Source: Nemertoderma westbladi (Eukaryota; Xenacoelomorpha; Nemertodermatida; Nemertodermatidae). Taken from it: a stretch of DNA of 64,000 nucleotides. Under the pieces are notes generated by a model. That model ran no database searches. It was not told where the DNA came from and saw only the letters and a list, made by a program, of their open reading frames with translations. Below are positions 51,601 to 59,036 of the stretch, one piece after another (position 1 is the stretch's first letter; each line of letters opens with the position of its first letter). The position numbers and the translations under genes were made by a program. The stretch lies in assembly GCA_032718475.1 (NCBI GenBank), contig JAUCBJ010004099.1, positions 34,542 to 98,541 on the forward strand, given 5' to 3'.

Positions 51601-54600
51601 ATATAGAGCTGTAAGGAGGTGGTTAATATGTAGAGCTCGAACCCAGTAGAGCTGTGAGGAGGTGGTTACTATGTAGAGCTCGAACCCAGTAGATCTGTAA
51701 GGAGGTGGTTAATATGTAGAGCTCGAACCCAGTAGAGCTGTAAGGAGGTGGTTACTATGTAGAGCTCGAACCCAGTAGAGCTGTAAGGAGGTGGTTAATA
51801 TGTAGAGCTCGAACCCAGTATATAGAGCTGTAAGGAGGTGGTTAATATGTAGAGCTCGAACCCAGTATATAGAGCTGTAAGGAGGTGGTTAATATGTAGA
51901 GCTCGAACCCAGTATATAGAGCTGTAAGGAGGTGGTTAATATGTAGAGCTCGAACCCAGTAGAGCTGTAAGGAGGTGGTTAATATGTAGAGCTCGAACCC
52001 AGTAGAGCTGTAAGGAGGTGGTTACTATGTAGAGCTCGAACCCAGTAGAGCTGTAAGGAGGTGGTTACTATGTAGAGCTCGAACCCAGTATATAGAGCTG
52101 TAAGGAGGTGGTTAATATGTAGAGCTCGAACCCAGTAGAGCTGTAAGGAGGTGGTTACTATGTAGAGCTCGAACCCAGTAGAGCTGTAAGGAGGTGGTTA
52201 ATATGTAGAGCTCGAACCCAGTAGAGCTGTAAGGAGGTGGTTACTATGTAGAGCTCGAACCCAGTATATAGAGCTGTAAGGAGGTGGTTAATATGTAGAG
52301 CTCGAACCCAGTAGAGCTGTAAGGAGGTGGTTAATATGTAGAGCTCGAACCCAGTATATAGAGCTGTAAGGAGGTGGTTAATATGTAGAGCTCGAACCCA
52401 GTAGAGCTGTAAGGAGGTGGTTAATATGTAGAGCTCGAACCCAGTATATAGAGCTGTAAGGAGGTGGTTACTATGTAGAGCTCGAACCCAGTAGAGCTGT
52501 AAGGAGGTGGTTACTATGTAGAGCTCGAACCCAGTAGAGCTGTAAGGAGGTGGTTAATATGTAGAGCTCGAACCCAGTATATAGAGCTGTAAGGAGGTGG
52601 TTACTATGTAGAGCTCGAACCCAGTATATAGAGCTGTAAGGAGGTGGTTAATATGTAGAGCTCGAAACCAGTAGAGCTGTAAGGAGGTGGTTACTATGTA
52701 GAGCTCGAACCCAGTATATAGAGCTGTAAGGAGGTGGTTAATATGTAGAGCTCAAACCCAGTATATAGAGCTGTAAGGAGGTGGTTAATATGTAGAGCTC
52801 GAAACCAGTAGAGCTGTAAGGAGGTGGTTACTATGTAGAGCTCGAACCCAGTATATAGAGCTGTAAGGAGGTGGTTAATATGTAGAGCTCAAACCCAGTA
52901 TATAGAGCTGTAAGGAGGTGGTTAATATGTAGAGCTCGAACCCAGTATATAGAGCTGTAAGGAGGTGGTTACTATGTAGAGCTCGAACCCAGTAGAGCTG
53001 TAAGGAGGTGGTTACTATGTAGAGCTCGAACCCAGTAGAGCTGTAAGGAGGTGGTTAATATGTAGAGCTCGAACCCAGTATATAGAGCTGTAAGGAGGTG
53101 GTTACTATGTAGAGCTCGAACCCAGTATATAGAGCTGTAAGGAGGTGGTTAATATGTAGAGCTCGAACCCAGTAGAGCTGTAAGGAGGTGGTTACTATGT
53201 AGAGCTCGAACCCAGTAGAGCTGTAAGGAGGTGGTTACTATGTAGAGCTCGAACCTAGTATATAGAGCTGTAAGGAGGTGGTTAATATGTAGAGCTCGAA
53301 CCCAGTAGAGCTGTAAGGAGGTGGTTACTATGTAGAGCTCGAACCCAGTAGAGCTGTAAGGAGGTGGTTACTATGTAGAGCTCGAACCTAGTATATAGAG
53401 CTGTAAGGAGGTGGTTACTATGTAGAGCTCGAACCTAGTATATAGAGCTGTAGGGAGGTGGTTAATATGTAGAGCTCGAACCCAGTAGCTGTAAGGAGGT
53501 GGTTAATATGTAGAGCTCGAACCCAGTATATAGAGCTGTAAGGAGGTGGTTAATATGTAGAGCTCGAACCCAGTAGAGCTGTAAGGAGGTGGTTAATATG
53601 TAGAGCTCGAACCCAGTATATAGAGCTGTAAGGAGGTGGTTAATATGTAGAGCTCGAACCCAGTATATAGAGCTGTAAGGAGGTGGTTAATATGTAGAGC
53701 TCGAACCCAGTAGAGCTGTAAGGAGGTGGTTACTATGTAGAGCTCGAACCCAGTATATAGAGCTGTAAGGAGGTGGTTAATATGTAGAGCTCGAACCCAG
53801 TAGAGCTGTAAGGAGGTGGTTAATATGTAGAGCTCGAACCCAGTAGAGCTGTAAGGGGGTGGTTAATATGTAGAGCTCGAACCCAGTAGAGCTGTAAGGG
53901 GGTGGTTAATATGTAGAGCTCGAACCCAGTAGAGCTGTAAGGAGGTGGTTACTATGTAGAGCTCGAACCCAGTATATAGAGCTGTAAGGAGGTGGTTAAT
54001 ATGTAGAGCTCGAACCCAGTAGAGCTGTAAGGAGGTGGTTACTATGTAGAGCTCGAACCCAGTATATAGAGCTGTAAGGAGGTGGTTAATATGTAGAGCT
54101 CGAACCTAGTATATAGAGCTGTAAGGAGGTGGTTAATATGTAGAGCTCGAACCCAGTAGCTGTAAGGAGGTGGTTACTATGTAGAGCTCGAACCCAGTAG
54201 CTGTAAGGAGGTGGTTAATATGTAGAGCTCGAACCCAGTAGAGCTGTAAGGAGGTGGTTAATATGTAGAGCTCGAACCCAGTAGCTGTAAGGAGGTGGTT
54301 ACTATGTAGAGCTCGAACCCAGTATATAGAGCTGTAAGGAGGTGGTTAATATATAGAGCTCGAACCCAGTAGCTGTAAGGAGGTGGTTAATATGTAGAGC
54401 TCGAACCCAGTAGCTGTAAGGAGGTGGTTAATATGTAGAGCTCGAACCCAGTATATAGAGCTGTATGTATACAATGCAACATGGCGATATAGGTAGATAA
54501 ATGAATCCAACTTACCTCGGGGTGATGAAACAAATCATACTTGCGAACTCTCTCAACGAACATTAGTCTGTTTGTTGTATCAATTCGAGGCCAACACAGT

Positions 54601-55790
54601 AGAACTTCCACAACATTCTCGTGATCTTCTAAATACCGCTCTAAATAAACACAACAATTATTTTGATTCACGTAGGTCCGTTAATGACATCGAGATGTAT
54701 CCATCGTATCTGCAGAGTGGCGCTGGGCTATTTGATGATGTTTTCCCTATGCCTTTACTCACACAATAATATAATTAATACGATTTAGATAAACATTTTA
54801 ATTTTTAATATTTTAAATGATATGTTTATTAGCAGTAGCGTACGATACTATCAAATCAATTGATATATTAAATTTACATAATATTGTGCCTAAATAATTA
54901 AAAGATTTACCTAAATATCTTCAATATTCTTATAATAATAGTATCCTGAAGTATTTCGTATTGTCTGCAGTATTATAGATTATGTTACAAACGTGTGTTG
55001 TCATATAGTGTTTAACATTTTCGATTTGTGCGCCTAGAAATAACTTCATTATTTTGGGTTATACGATATTTTATTATTACCACTGTCTGTATTTCCACCA
55101 TAAATTTATTATTATGTTGGTCAGGAGAGATTAATTCCCGCTCCAACTACCCGCCCATCCATATGTGAAGAATACCAGGATTTCTCACTTTTCGGTCGAC
55201 TTTTTTTGAATTTTATATATGCAGTTTTTTTATATTTTTTTAATTTATCTTTATTAAGTGTTTTATAACGCTTATTTCTGTTTTAATATAACCTATATAT
55301 ATATATACTAATTCGTTTATTGTTTTGGTTAAATTCAGCCCTTCTGTAACCTGTGTTTTTGGTGAAAACCTGGTATTCTTCACATGGGGATAACTGCGAA
55401 GTGAAATATAACGGCATAAAGTCTGGTATAAATAAGCAATGCTTACCCATCCCTAAGTCTGGTATAAATAAGCAATGCTTTGCTTACCCATCCCTAAGTC
55501 TGGTATAAATAAGCAATGCTTTGCTTACCCATCCCTAAGTCCGGTAGATATTCCAATAACAACCAGTTGGGATGCGACTTTCTCCTAGTTTTCTCTATCA
55601 TTAAATAGACGACCTGTTGACATGTCATCGTCTCCGTAATCACGATACTCTTACTAGACCCATCCTCGGAGTACACACGGACCACCAACTTCTGCACGCT
55701 GGCTTCCCGTAGTTTATCGAATGCGATGCGTATGCGATCTCTACTGGAGCCAATCAACGAATCCATTGGGTCGCCGTCCCCCAGCCCATC
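10381..55790 (-). CDS. MRL-family adaptor (Lamellipodin/RIAM/Pico/MIG-10 type), seven exons, N-terminus missing
   Basis: Joining 55790-55529, 54640-54516, 22662-22444, 21151-20942, 17194-17071, 13206-13082 and 12639-10381 gives one open frame of about 1107 codons, with every intron GT-AG and every phase matching. Domains in order: an acidic linker, an RA domain (first two exons), a PH domain (third and fourth exons, with DGKKQWRKHYMVLRGSGLYY and LKHPQIQLKSKYIKY), the signature HQWVVGIRIAKYGKQL after PH, then a long Ser/Asn/Gln/Pro-rich tail. RA-PH in this order and the IRIAKYGKQL-type motif distinguish MRL proteins from Grb7/10/14. By family, it would bind active Ras/Rap GTPases and phosphoinositides at the membrane and recruit Ena/VASP for actin protrusion or talin for integrin activation. 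The N-terminal talin-binding region was not found. The gene spans over 45 kb, mostly intronic minisatellite. The choice of symbol among RAPH1/APBB1IP is uncertain, since invertebrates usually have one MRL gene. Confidence 0.9.
10422..10447. repeat. 26-base poly-G tract
   Basis: An uninterrupted run of G, preceded by GGGGGT. On the minus strand it encodes the proline run near the end of the open frame of the last MRL exon. Its length is likely polymorphic and error-prone, so the last ~20 codons of that frame are uncertain. Confidence 0.95.
10676..10745 (-). repeat. 21-bp in-frame coding repeat (RPSEPTH)
   Basis: Three tandem 21-bp units inside the last MRL exon, encoding RPSEPTH-type heptads. 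The length is a multiple of three, so expansion keeps the frame. Confidence 0.9.
12072..12368 (-). repeat. 36-bp in-frame coding minisatellite (SNHPGQNTMTSQ), about 8 copies
   Basis: Tandem 36-bp units in the last MRL exon, each giving 12 residues of the SNHPGQNTMTSQ type, with more diverged copies on both sides. Most units carry the octamer TGACGTCA, which encodes the MTSQ/MTSR part. The period is a multiple of three, so copy number can vary without frameshift. Confidence 0.93.
12719..12952. repeat. 46-bp intronic minisatellite, about 5 copies
   Basis: Tandem copies with the core CAGTCGTCCACCATCCCTAC in the short intron between exons f and g. The last copy runs into GGCATGCTACATTGCAGCTGCA (12951-12972), which resembles the 3' end of the LINE at about 13517-13538. 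No splice signal repeats in this array. Confidence 0.93.
13082..13206 (-). CDS. MRL exon f: Ser-rich linker
   Basis: The acceptor TATTGTAATTAG and the donor GAG|GTAAGC frame 125 nt that stay open in the required phase. The peptide contains STSTGEDRLSSMDHHYLNSE and ends ERKASLPE. There is no domain; it is supported by splice signals and phase rather than by similarity. It lies between the LINE-bearing intron and a short 442-nt intron. Confidence 0.75.
13312..13500. repeat. 21-bp intronic minisatellite, about 9 copies
   Basis: Tandem copies of AGTCCGCTCACACAACTTTA with small changes, directly beside the 3' end of the LINE. It is in the intron between exons e and f. Confidence 0.93.
13543..13803 (-). 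pseudogene. LINE C-terminal segment after an internal deletion
   Basis: A different frame from the reverse transcriptase and nearly abutting it. It encodes RLRFAGHCFRREDQPVHNL and DLANVMGDRELWR, typical of the extreme C-terminus of this LINE type. The expected thumb and linker between the RT and this segment are absent, so some hundreds of bases have been deleted. Confidence 0.8.
13785..15353 (-). pseudogene. LINE end of endonuclease and reverse transcriptase
   Basis: 522 codons. It begins with SSDHRLIVAKV, the last endonuclease block, then a Lys/Arg-rich linker. Reverse transcriptase blocks follow: ASGVDGVPPEVFK, GFRKGRWTMEPILALRRIIE, motif A VDFFKAFDS, motif B LQGDTLASFLF and motif C LDFADDLGVLS. 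The frame breaks just after LLSSLEHTA, where the thumb should follow. The catalytic aspartates of motifs A and C are intact, but the domain cannot be complete. Confidence 0.88.
15319..15880 (-). pseudogene. LINE endonuclease domain, middle and C-terminal part
   Basis: The reading starts before the ATG at 15825, in sequence encoding NGGIGLMNPTAHAALDKI. It holds the CYSPTSVAP block, the catalytic GDFNA motif and QIDHILFRRKYRSSIQDC. It then shifts frame: the final SDHR motif lies in the overlapping frame that begins at 15353. The upstream edge is a 17-base poly-C tract that probably caused a frameshift. Confidence 0.82.
15927..16340 (-). pseudogene. LINE ORF start and beginning of endonuclease
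   Basis: It opens with ATG and a Pro/Ser-rich leader, then LRQVTRLASVNTLTLG and ADKLSLSAVGVQEHRMQT, the first two conserved blocks of an APE-like endonuclease (the N block and the catalytic Glu block QEHR). The frame stops at the end of this block and continues only after the poly-C tract at 15881-15897. Confidence 0.8.
17071..17194 (-). CDS. MRL exon e: post-PH helix
   Basis: The acceptor TTTTTTTTCAG opens in phase 0 and the donor ACGG|GTAAGT closes in phase 1; the exon is 124 nt. It encodes YGKQLLDNYKETI, the conserved helix that follows the PH domain in MRL proteins, then a less conserved stretch ending in TGTHT. Confidence 0.9.
17195..17549. other. Intron sequence with a perfect 11-bp hairpin
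   Basis: Unique intronic sequence between the acceptor of MRL exon e and the 28-bp array. It contains the inverted pair ATATTGAGTTG (17409-17419) and CAACTCAATAT (17426-17436) with a 6-base loop. No coding region seen. Confidence 0.75.
17550..20941 (-). repeat. 28-bp intronic array repeating a 5' splice site (about 120 copies)
   Basis: On the minus strand the array starts at the first base of the intron after MRL exon d. The unit GTGAGTGAGTTTAGTACTGT plus GTATGAAG carries the donor consensus AAG|GTGAGT in nearly every copy. The real donor is the first copy (AAAG|GTGAGTGACTTAAG). Variants: tttag/ttgag and tgtgtatg/tgagtatg. It fills almost all of the 3747-nt intron up to about 350 nt before the acceptor of exon e. 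Confidence 0.97.
20942..21151 (-). CDS. MRL exon d: C-terminal half of PH domain
   Basis: The acceptor TTATTGAATTTTAG and the donor AAG|GTGAGTGA are both phase 0; the exon is 210 nt, 70 codons. It encodes FDQANVYYALDFKRHLKAPF, then LKHPQIQLKSKYIKY and CHQWVVGIRIAK, a close match to the MRL PH C-terminal strands and helix. The donor is the first member of the 28-bp array that fills the next intron. Confidence 0.93.
21152..21709. other. Intron sequence, no gene seen
   Basis: Unique intronic sequence between the acceptor of MRL exon d and the 17-bp array. It holds a copy of the dispersed 14-mer CGTGCTGCGCGAAG at 21467-21480. No coding region is supported. Confidence 0.7.
21710..22376. repeat. 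17-bp intronic minisatellite (GATAATGCAGCACGGTT), about 35 diverged copies
   Basis: An imperfect tandem array in the intron between the two PH exons, with variants cacgg, catgg, aggatgg. The His-Tyr-Gln-Pro-Cys-rich open frames on the minus strand are periodic by-products. No splice-site motif recurs in the unit. Confidence 0.93.
22444..22662 (-). CDS. MRL exon c: linker and N-terminal half of PH domain
   Basis: The acceptor CCTCCTTACAG and the donor AAG|GTTAGT are both phase 0; the exon is 219 nt, 73 codons. It begins LYILGSSSPFYDDD and continues to VPELEGFVWVKVDGKKQWRK and GSGLYYCPKGQPK, the beta1-beta3 region of an MRL PH domain. The first ~20 nt of the exon and its acceptor are the template of the 31.8-kb array beside it; only this last copy continues into the PH coding sequence. 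Confidence 0.93.
22663..54470 (-). repeat. 31.8-kb intronic array repeating a 3' splice site (about 700 copies of 47/43-bp units)
   Basis: On the minus strand each unit reads TTAACCACCTCCTTACAG (a branch-point-like TTAAC or GTAAC, a short pyrimidine stretch and CAG), then CTCTATATACTGGGTTCGAG, which is identical to the first 20 nt of MRL exon c, then CTCTACATA. The 47-bp and 43-bp forms differ by a TATA deletion in the exon-derived part; a 41-bp form also occurs. A second binary variant is ttaatat versus ttactat. The array runs from the real acceptor of exon c to within 46 nt of the donor of exon b. The exon-derived part also extends past the acceptor to about 22641. Confidence 0.98.
54516..54640 (-). 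CDS. MRL exon b: second half of RA domain
   Basis: The acceptor TGTTTATTTAG opens the exon and the donor GAG|GTAAGT closes it in phase 0. The first codon is completed by the G left from the previous exon. It encodes ERYLEDHENVVEVLL and FVERVRKYDLFHHPE, matching the end of MRL RA domains (the ERxxEDHEN and EKYxxFxNP regions). It is 125 nt. The following intron is 31,853 nt, almost wholly tandem repeat. Confidence 0.92.
54641..55440. other. MRL intron between RA exons, AT-rich
   Basis: AT-rich unique sequence with many short A/T runs and no repeat array until the junction duplication at its upstream end. No gene is supported here. Confidence 0.7.
55441..55540 (-). repeat. 41-bp triplication of the exon a 5' splice junction
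   Basis: Donor-bearing segments start at 55441, 55482 and 55523 (the last is the real donor of MRL exon a). Each contains the last 12 nt of the exon, ACTTAGGGATGG, then GTAAGC and ATTGCTTATTTATACCAG. The copy furthest into the intron lacks a CAAAG duplication. Confidence 0.92.
55529..55790 (-). CDS. MRL exon a: acidic linker and start of RA domain
   Basis: The acceptor CTCTCATTTAG precedes the exon in phase 0, and the donor GTAAGC follows ATGG in phase 1. The exon starts with the acidic/Gly run DGLGDGDP, then reads into the RA domain with KLVVRVYSEDGSSKSIVI and QQVVYLMIEKTRR, ending WLLLEYLPDLGM. It is 262 nt long. An ATG lies inside it at codon 9, but the open frame continues upstream to the acceptor, so it is treated as internal. 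No upstream coding exon was recognised between here and MOK. Confidence 0.88.
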
Positions 55791-55872
55791 CTAAATGAGA
55801 GGTTATATTCAATGAATCTACTACTAATTAGTATTGATATTATAAGATAGTATATGAATGGGAGAATCTTTT

Positions 55873-57727
55873 AGGCTCGTTAAGCCAAGGAATGCCTGTG
55901 CTCCACCATGGGTGATCTTCCACAGTAAACCCTTCCCTTCCACTCTGTATCCTAAAGGAATGCCTGTGCACCACCATGGGTGATCTTCCACAGTAAACCC
56001 TTCCACTCTGTTTCCTAAAGGAATACCTGTTCACCACCATGGGTGATCTTCCACAGTAAACCCTTCCCTTCCACTTTGTATCCTAAAGGAATGCCTGTGC
56101 ACCACCATGGGCGATCTTCCACAGTAAACCCTTCCCTTCCACTCTGTATCCTGAAGGAATGCCTGCGCACCACCATGGGTGATCTTCCACAGTAAACCCT
56201 TCCCTTCCACTCTGTATCCTAAAGGAATGCCTGTGCACCACCATGGGTGATCTTCCACAGTAAACCCTTCCACTCTGTTTCCTAAAGGAATACCTGTTCA
56301 CCACCATGGGTGATCTTCCACAGTAAACCCTTCCCTTCCACTTTGTATCCTAAAGGAATGCCTGTGCACCACCATGGGCGATCTTCCACAGTAAACCCTT
56401 CCCTTCCACTCTGTATCCTGAAGGAATGCCTGTGCACCACCATGGGTGATCTTCCACAGTAAACCCTTCCACTCTGTTTCCTAAAGGAATACCTGTTCAC
56501 CACCATGGGTGATCTTCCACAGTAAACCCTTCCACTCTGTTTCCTAAAGGAATGCCTGTTCAACACCATGGGTGATCTTTCACAGTAAACCCTTCCCTTC
56601 GACTCTGTATCCTAAAGGAATGCCTGTGCACCACCATGGGTGATCTTCCACAGAAAACCCTTCCACTCTGTTTCATAAAGGAATACCTGTTTCCTAAAGG
56701 AATGTCTGTTCACCACCATGGGTGATCTTCCACAGTAAACCCTTCCACTCTGTTTCCTAAAGGAATGCCTGTTCACCACCATGGGTGATCTTCCACAGTA
56801 AACACTCCCCCTCTGTTTCCTAAAGGAATGCCTGTTCACCACCATGGGTGAACTTCCACAGTAAACCCTTCCACTCTTTTTTCTAAAGGAATGCCTGTTC
56901 ACCACCATGGGTGATCTTCCACAGTAAACACTTCCCCTGTTTCCTAAAGGAATGCCTGTTCACCACTATGGGTGGTCGTCCACAGTAAACCCTTCCACTC
57001 AGTTTCCTAAGGAATGCCTGTTCACCACCATGGGTGATCTTCCACAGTAAACACGTCCCCTCTGTTTCCTAAAGGAATGCATGTTCACCACCACGGGTGA
57101 TCTCCCACAGTAAACCCTCCCACTCTGTTTCCTAAAGGAATGACTGTTCACCACCATGGGTGATCTTCCACAGTAAACACTTCCCCTCTGTTTCCGAAAG
57201 GAATGCCGGTTCACCACCATGGGTGATCTTCCACAGTAAACCCTTCCACTATGTTTCCTAAAGGAATGCCTGTTCAGCCCATGGGTGACCTTCCACAGTA
57301 AACCCGCCCACTCTGTTTCCCAAGTTGCCTTGGTTCCTCTATATCGACCACTGAAGGATGAAAGCCAGGGTTGGGCTAGGCTGCTGACTCTGTATCCTAA
57401 AGGAATGCCTGTGCACCACCATGGGTGATCTTCCACAGAAAACCCTTCCACTCTGTTTCATAAAGGAATACCTGTTTCCTAAAGGAATGCCTGTTCACCA
57501 CTATGGTTGGTCTTCCACAGTAAACCCTTCCACTCTGTTTCCTAAGGAATGCCTGTTCCATACCATGGTTGATCTTCCACAGTAAACCCTCCCACTCTGT
57601 TTCCTAAAGGAATGACTGTTCACCACCATGGGTGATCTTCCACAGTAAACACTTCCCCTCTGTTTCCGAAAGGAATGCCGGTTCACCACCATGGGTGATC
57701 TTCCACAGTAAACCCGCGCACTCTGTT
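55873..57727. repeat. 63-bp minisatellite array 1, about 29 units
   Basis: Units contain CACCATGGGTGATCTTCCAC, AGTAAACCCTTCCACTCTG and TCCTAAAGGAATGCC. Most are 63 bp; a 68-bp variant with an extra CTTCC also occurs. A four-unit, 267-bp higher-order repeat recurs near 55.84-56.31 kb. Because 63 is a multiple of three, the minus strand stays open in 21-residue repeats, which is not evidence of coding. The array is joined at its high-coordinate end to a SINE-like head. A truncated copy of that head (57318-57390) is embedded in the array. Confidence 0.95.
57318..57390 (-). repeat. Truncated internal copy of the SINE-like body inside array 1
   Basis: Nearly identical to about 57729-57797, including GTTGCCTTGGTTCCTCTATA and GGGTTGGGCTAGGCTGC, but lacking the B-box part and flanked on both sides by 63-bp units. 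This is best explained by a duplication inside the array that included the head boundary. Confidence 0.85.
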
Positions 57728-57905
57728 TCCCAAGTTGCCTTGGTTCCTCTATATCGACCACTGAAGGATGAAAGCCAGGATTGGGCTAGGCTGCAGCATT
57801 TAAAGCACTGTGCCCAAACAGTGCTGCCCCATCTAGGGATCGAACCCGGGCTTCCTAATTGGAAGGCCAGGAAAGTCACCAGAAGACCAAGCTGCTGCTT
57901 TTAAG
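57728..57905 (-). mobile_element. SINE-like head (family A) joined to 63-bp array 1
   Basis: On the minus strand it begins with AGCAGCAGCTTGGTCTTCTGG (A-box-like), then CCCGGGTTCGATCCCTAG with a perfect B-box match GGTTCGATCCC. The body follows, containing CAGCCTAGCCCAATCCTGGC and TCAGTGGTCGATATAGAGG. It runs directly into the tandem array. The same arrangement is seen at 61434-60177, so head and array appear to be one element: a tRNA-derived SINE whose tail is a 63-bp tandem repeat. Confidence 0.65.
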
Positions 57906-59036
57906 ATAGAACAGGATCAGAATAAGATAGTATATTAATATTGATTAATATCTTACAACAAAAAATATTATATTGCATTCAACATAATTTTTTTGTTAAA
58001 AAGCCGATTCATCGAATATAATTATGAAAATAAGTAAATAGCTAATAATAATTGTAGTTTTTTACCACTCCGGTATCGACAAATAAGATTTCATTCAAAC
58101 AAGCATATTATTCAAAAACTCCCTCCTTAAAAGTTCATAACATTGTGTCTGAGGTATTATTGAATGACTGGCATATATCATCACAACCGGTGACAATGTA
58201 AAATCACCTAGGTAGCAATTCACTGGCAGATTGAAAACAATTACATTGTTCAAGGGTCAACGATATCCAGAGATTACTACGCATAGAAACAAGAAAATAT
58301 GCCAAACACTAAAGACGCCAGCAGGCATTTCCATAATCATTGCCAACATACACAGTAGTAGAACACCCGATGAGTTGTATATATGTTGTCATGGCAACGT
58401 CCTCTTGTCCATTCCCATAACCAACCACTTTTTTCCCTTCAATGCCTCTAAAATCAAATTGCTACCAATTCGACACATATTTCCTACCAAATTGCATCTA
58501 CAAATTATATTTTTTTTAGCTGTCTAAGTTACCTAATCAAAAACCCTACAATTAGTGTAGCATGTTTTATTTATCGTCGTGTGTAATGGCAATGAGAAGT
58601 CAGTAAACCAATCCTCATCCTAGTCGAAGCAAAGGAGCCAACGCCAAAGTGACAGGCGTTACTAAAACAATAGCGTTGCTACGCACATGCCGAAACAAAC
58701 CTAACGTGCAATAATACTCGGGTTCATTGCTAAACAGCCAACCTGCCAGTAAATTGTTTATTGCCTAACATTCGACTATGGAAGAAATTAATTAACGTTA
58801 TTTTGTACAAAGGGTATATTTGTTGTAAATGTTTGTCAGCATAAAAGCGGAAATCAATAGCTGCCTCTCTGTACACGGGAACAGGATTTACATTTACGAT
58901 ATAGGTGGTATTCATCCGTTATAGAGGTTAAATTATGCCCGAGGCATAAATTTAACAGTGTAATATAAAGTAATAAAGTTATTTATTGCATTGAGGGACG
59001 GAGAGGGAAAGAGGAAATACACAACGATTATTAATA
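57906..59036. other. Upstream region of MOK
   Basis: AT-rich unique sequence between the SINE-like head and the MOK start codon. No coding exon was convincing on either strand; if the MRL N-terminal exons lie here, I could not identify them. It contains the X-box at 58385-58398 and an ACCAATCC (CCAAT-like) site near 58608. Confidence 0.6.
58385..58398. promoter_or_regulatory. RFX X-box motif upstream of MOK
   Basis: GTTGTCATGGCAAC fits the X-box consensus GTHNYYATRRNAAC at every position and is an imperfect palindrome. It lies about 640 bp before the MOK start codon. X-boxes bind RFX factors that drive ciliary genes, and MOK belongs to a kinase group with ciliary roles. A single 14-bp match can occur by chance, so function is inferred. 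Confidence 0.55.

Noticed and set aside
22663-54470. Bacterial ribosome binding sites (AAGGAGGTGG) before ATG in each unit
   Set aside because: This is a eukaryotic intron; the purine run is the complement of the pyrimidine stretch of the repeated 3' splice site.
57838-57852. tRNA genes suggested by GGTTCGATCCC
   Set aside because: Only the B box and a weak A box are present; no cloverleaf, so SINE-like heads are the better call.
58231-58527. 98-codon open frame upstream of MOK
   Set aside because: Composition and content show no domain; it overlaps the X-box and is probably chance.
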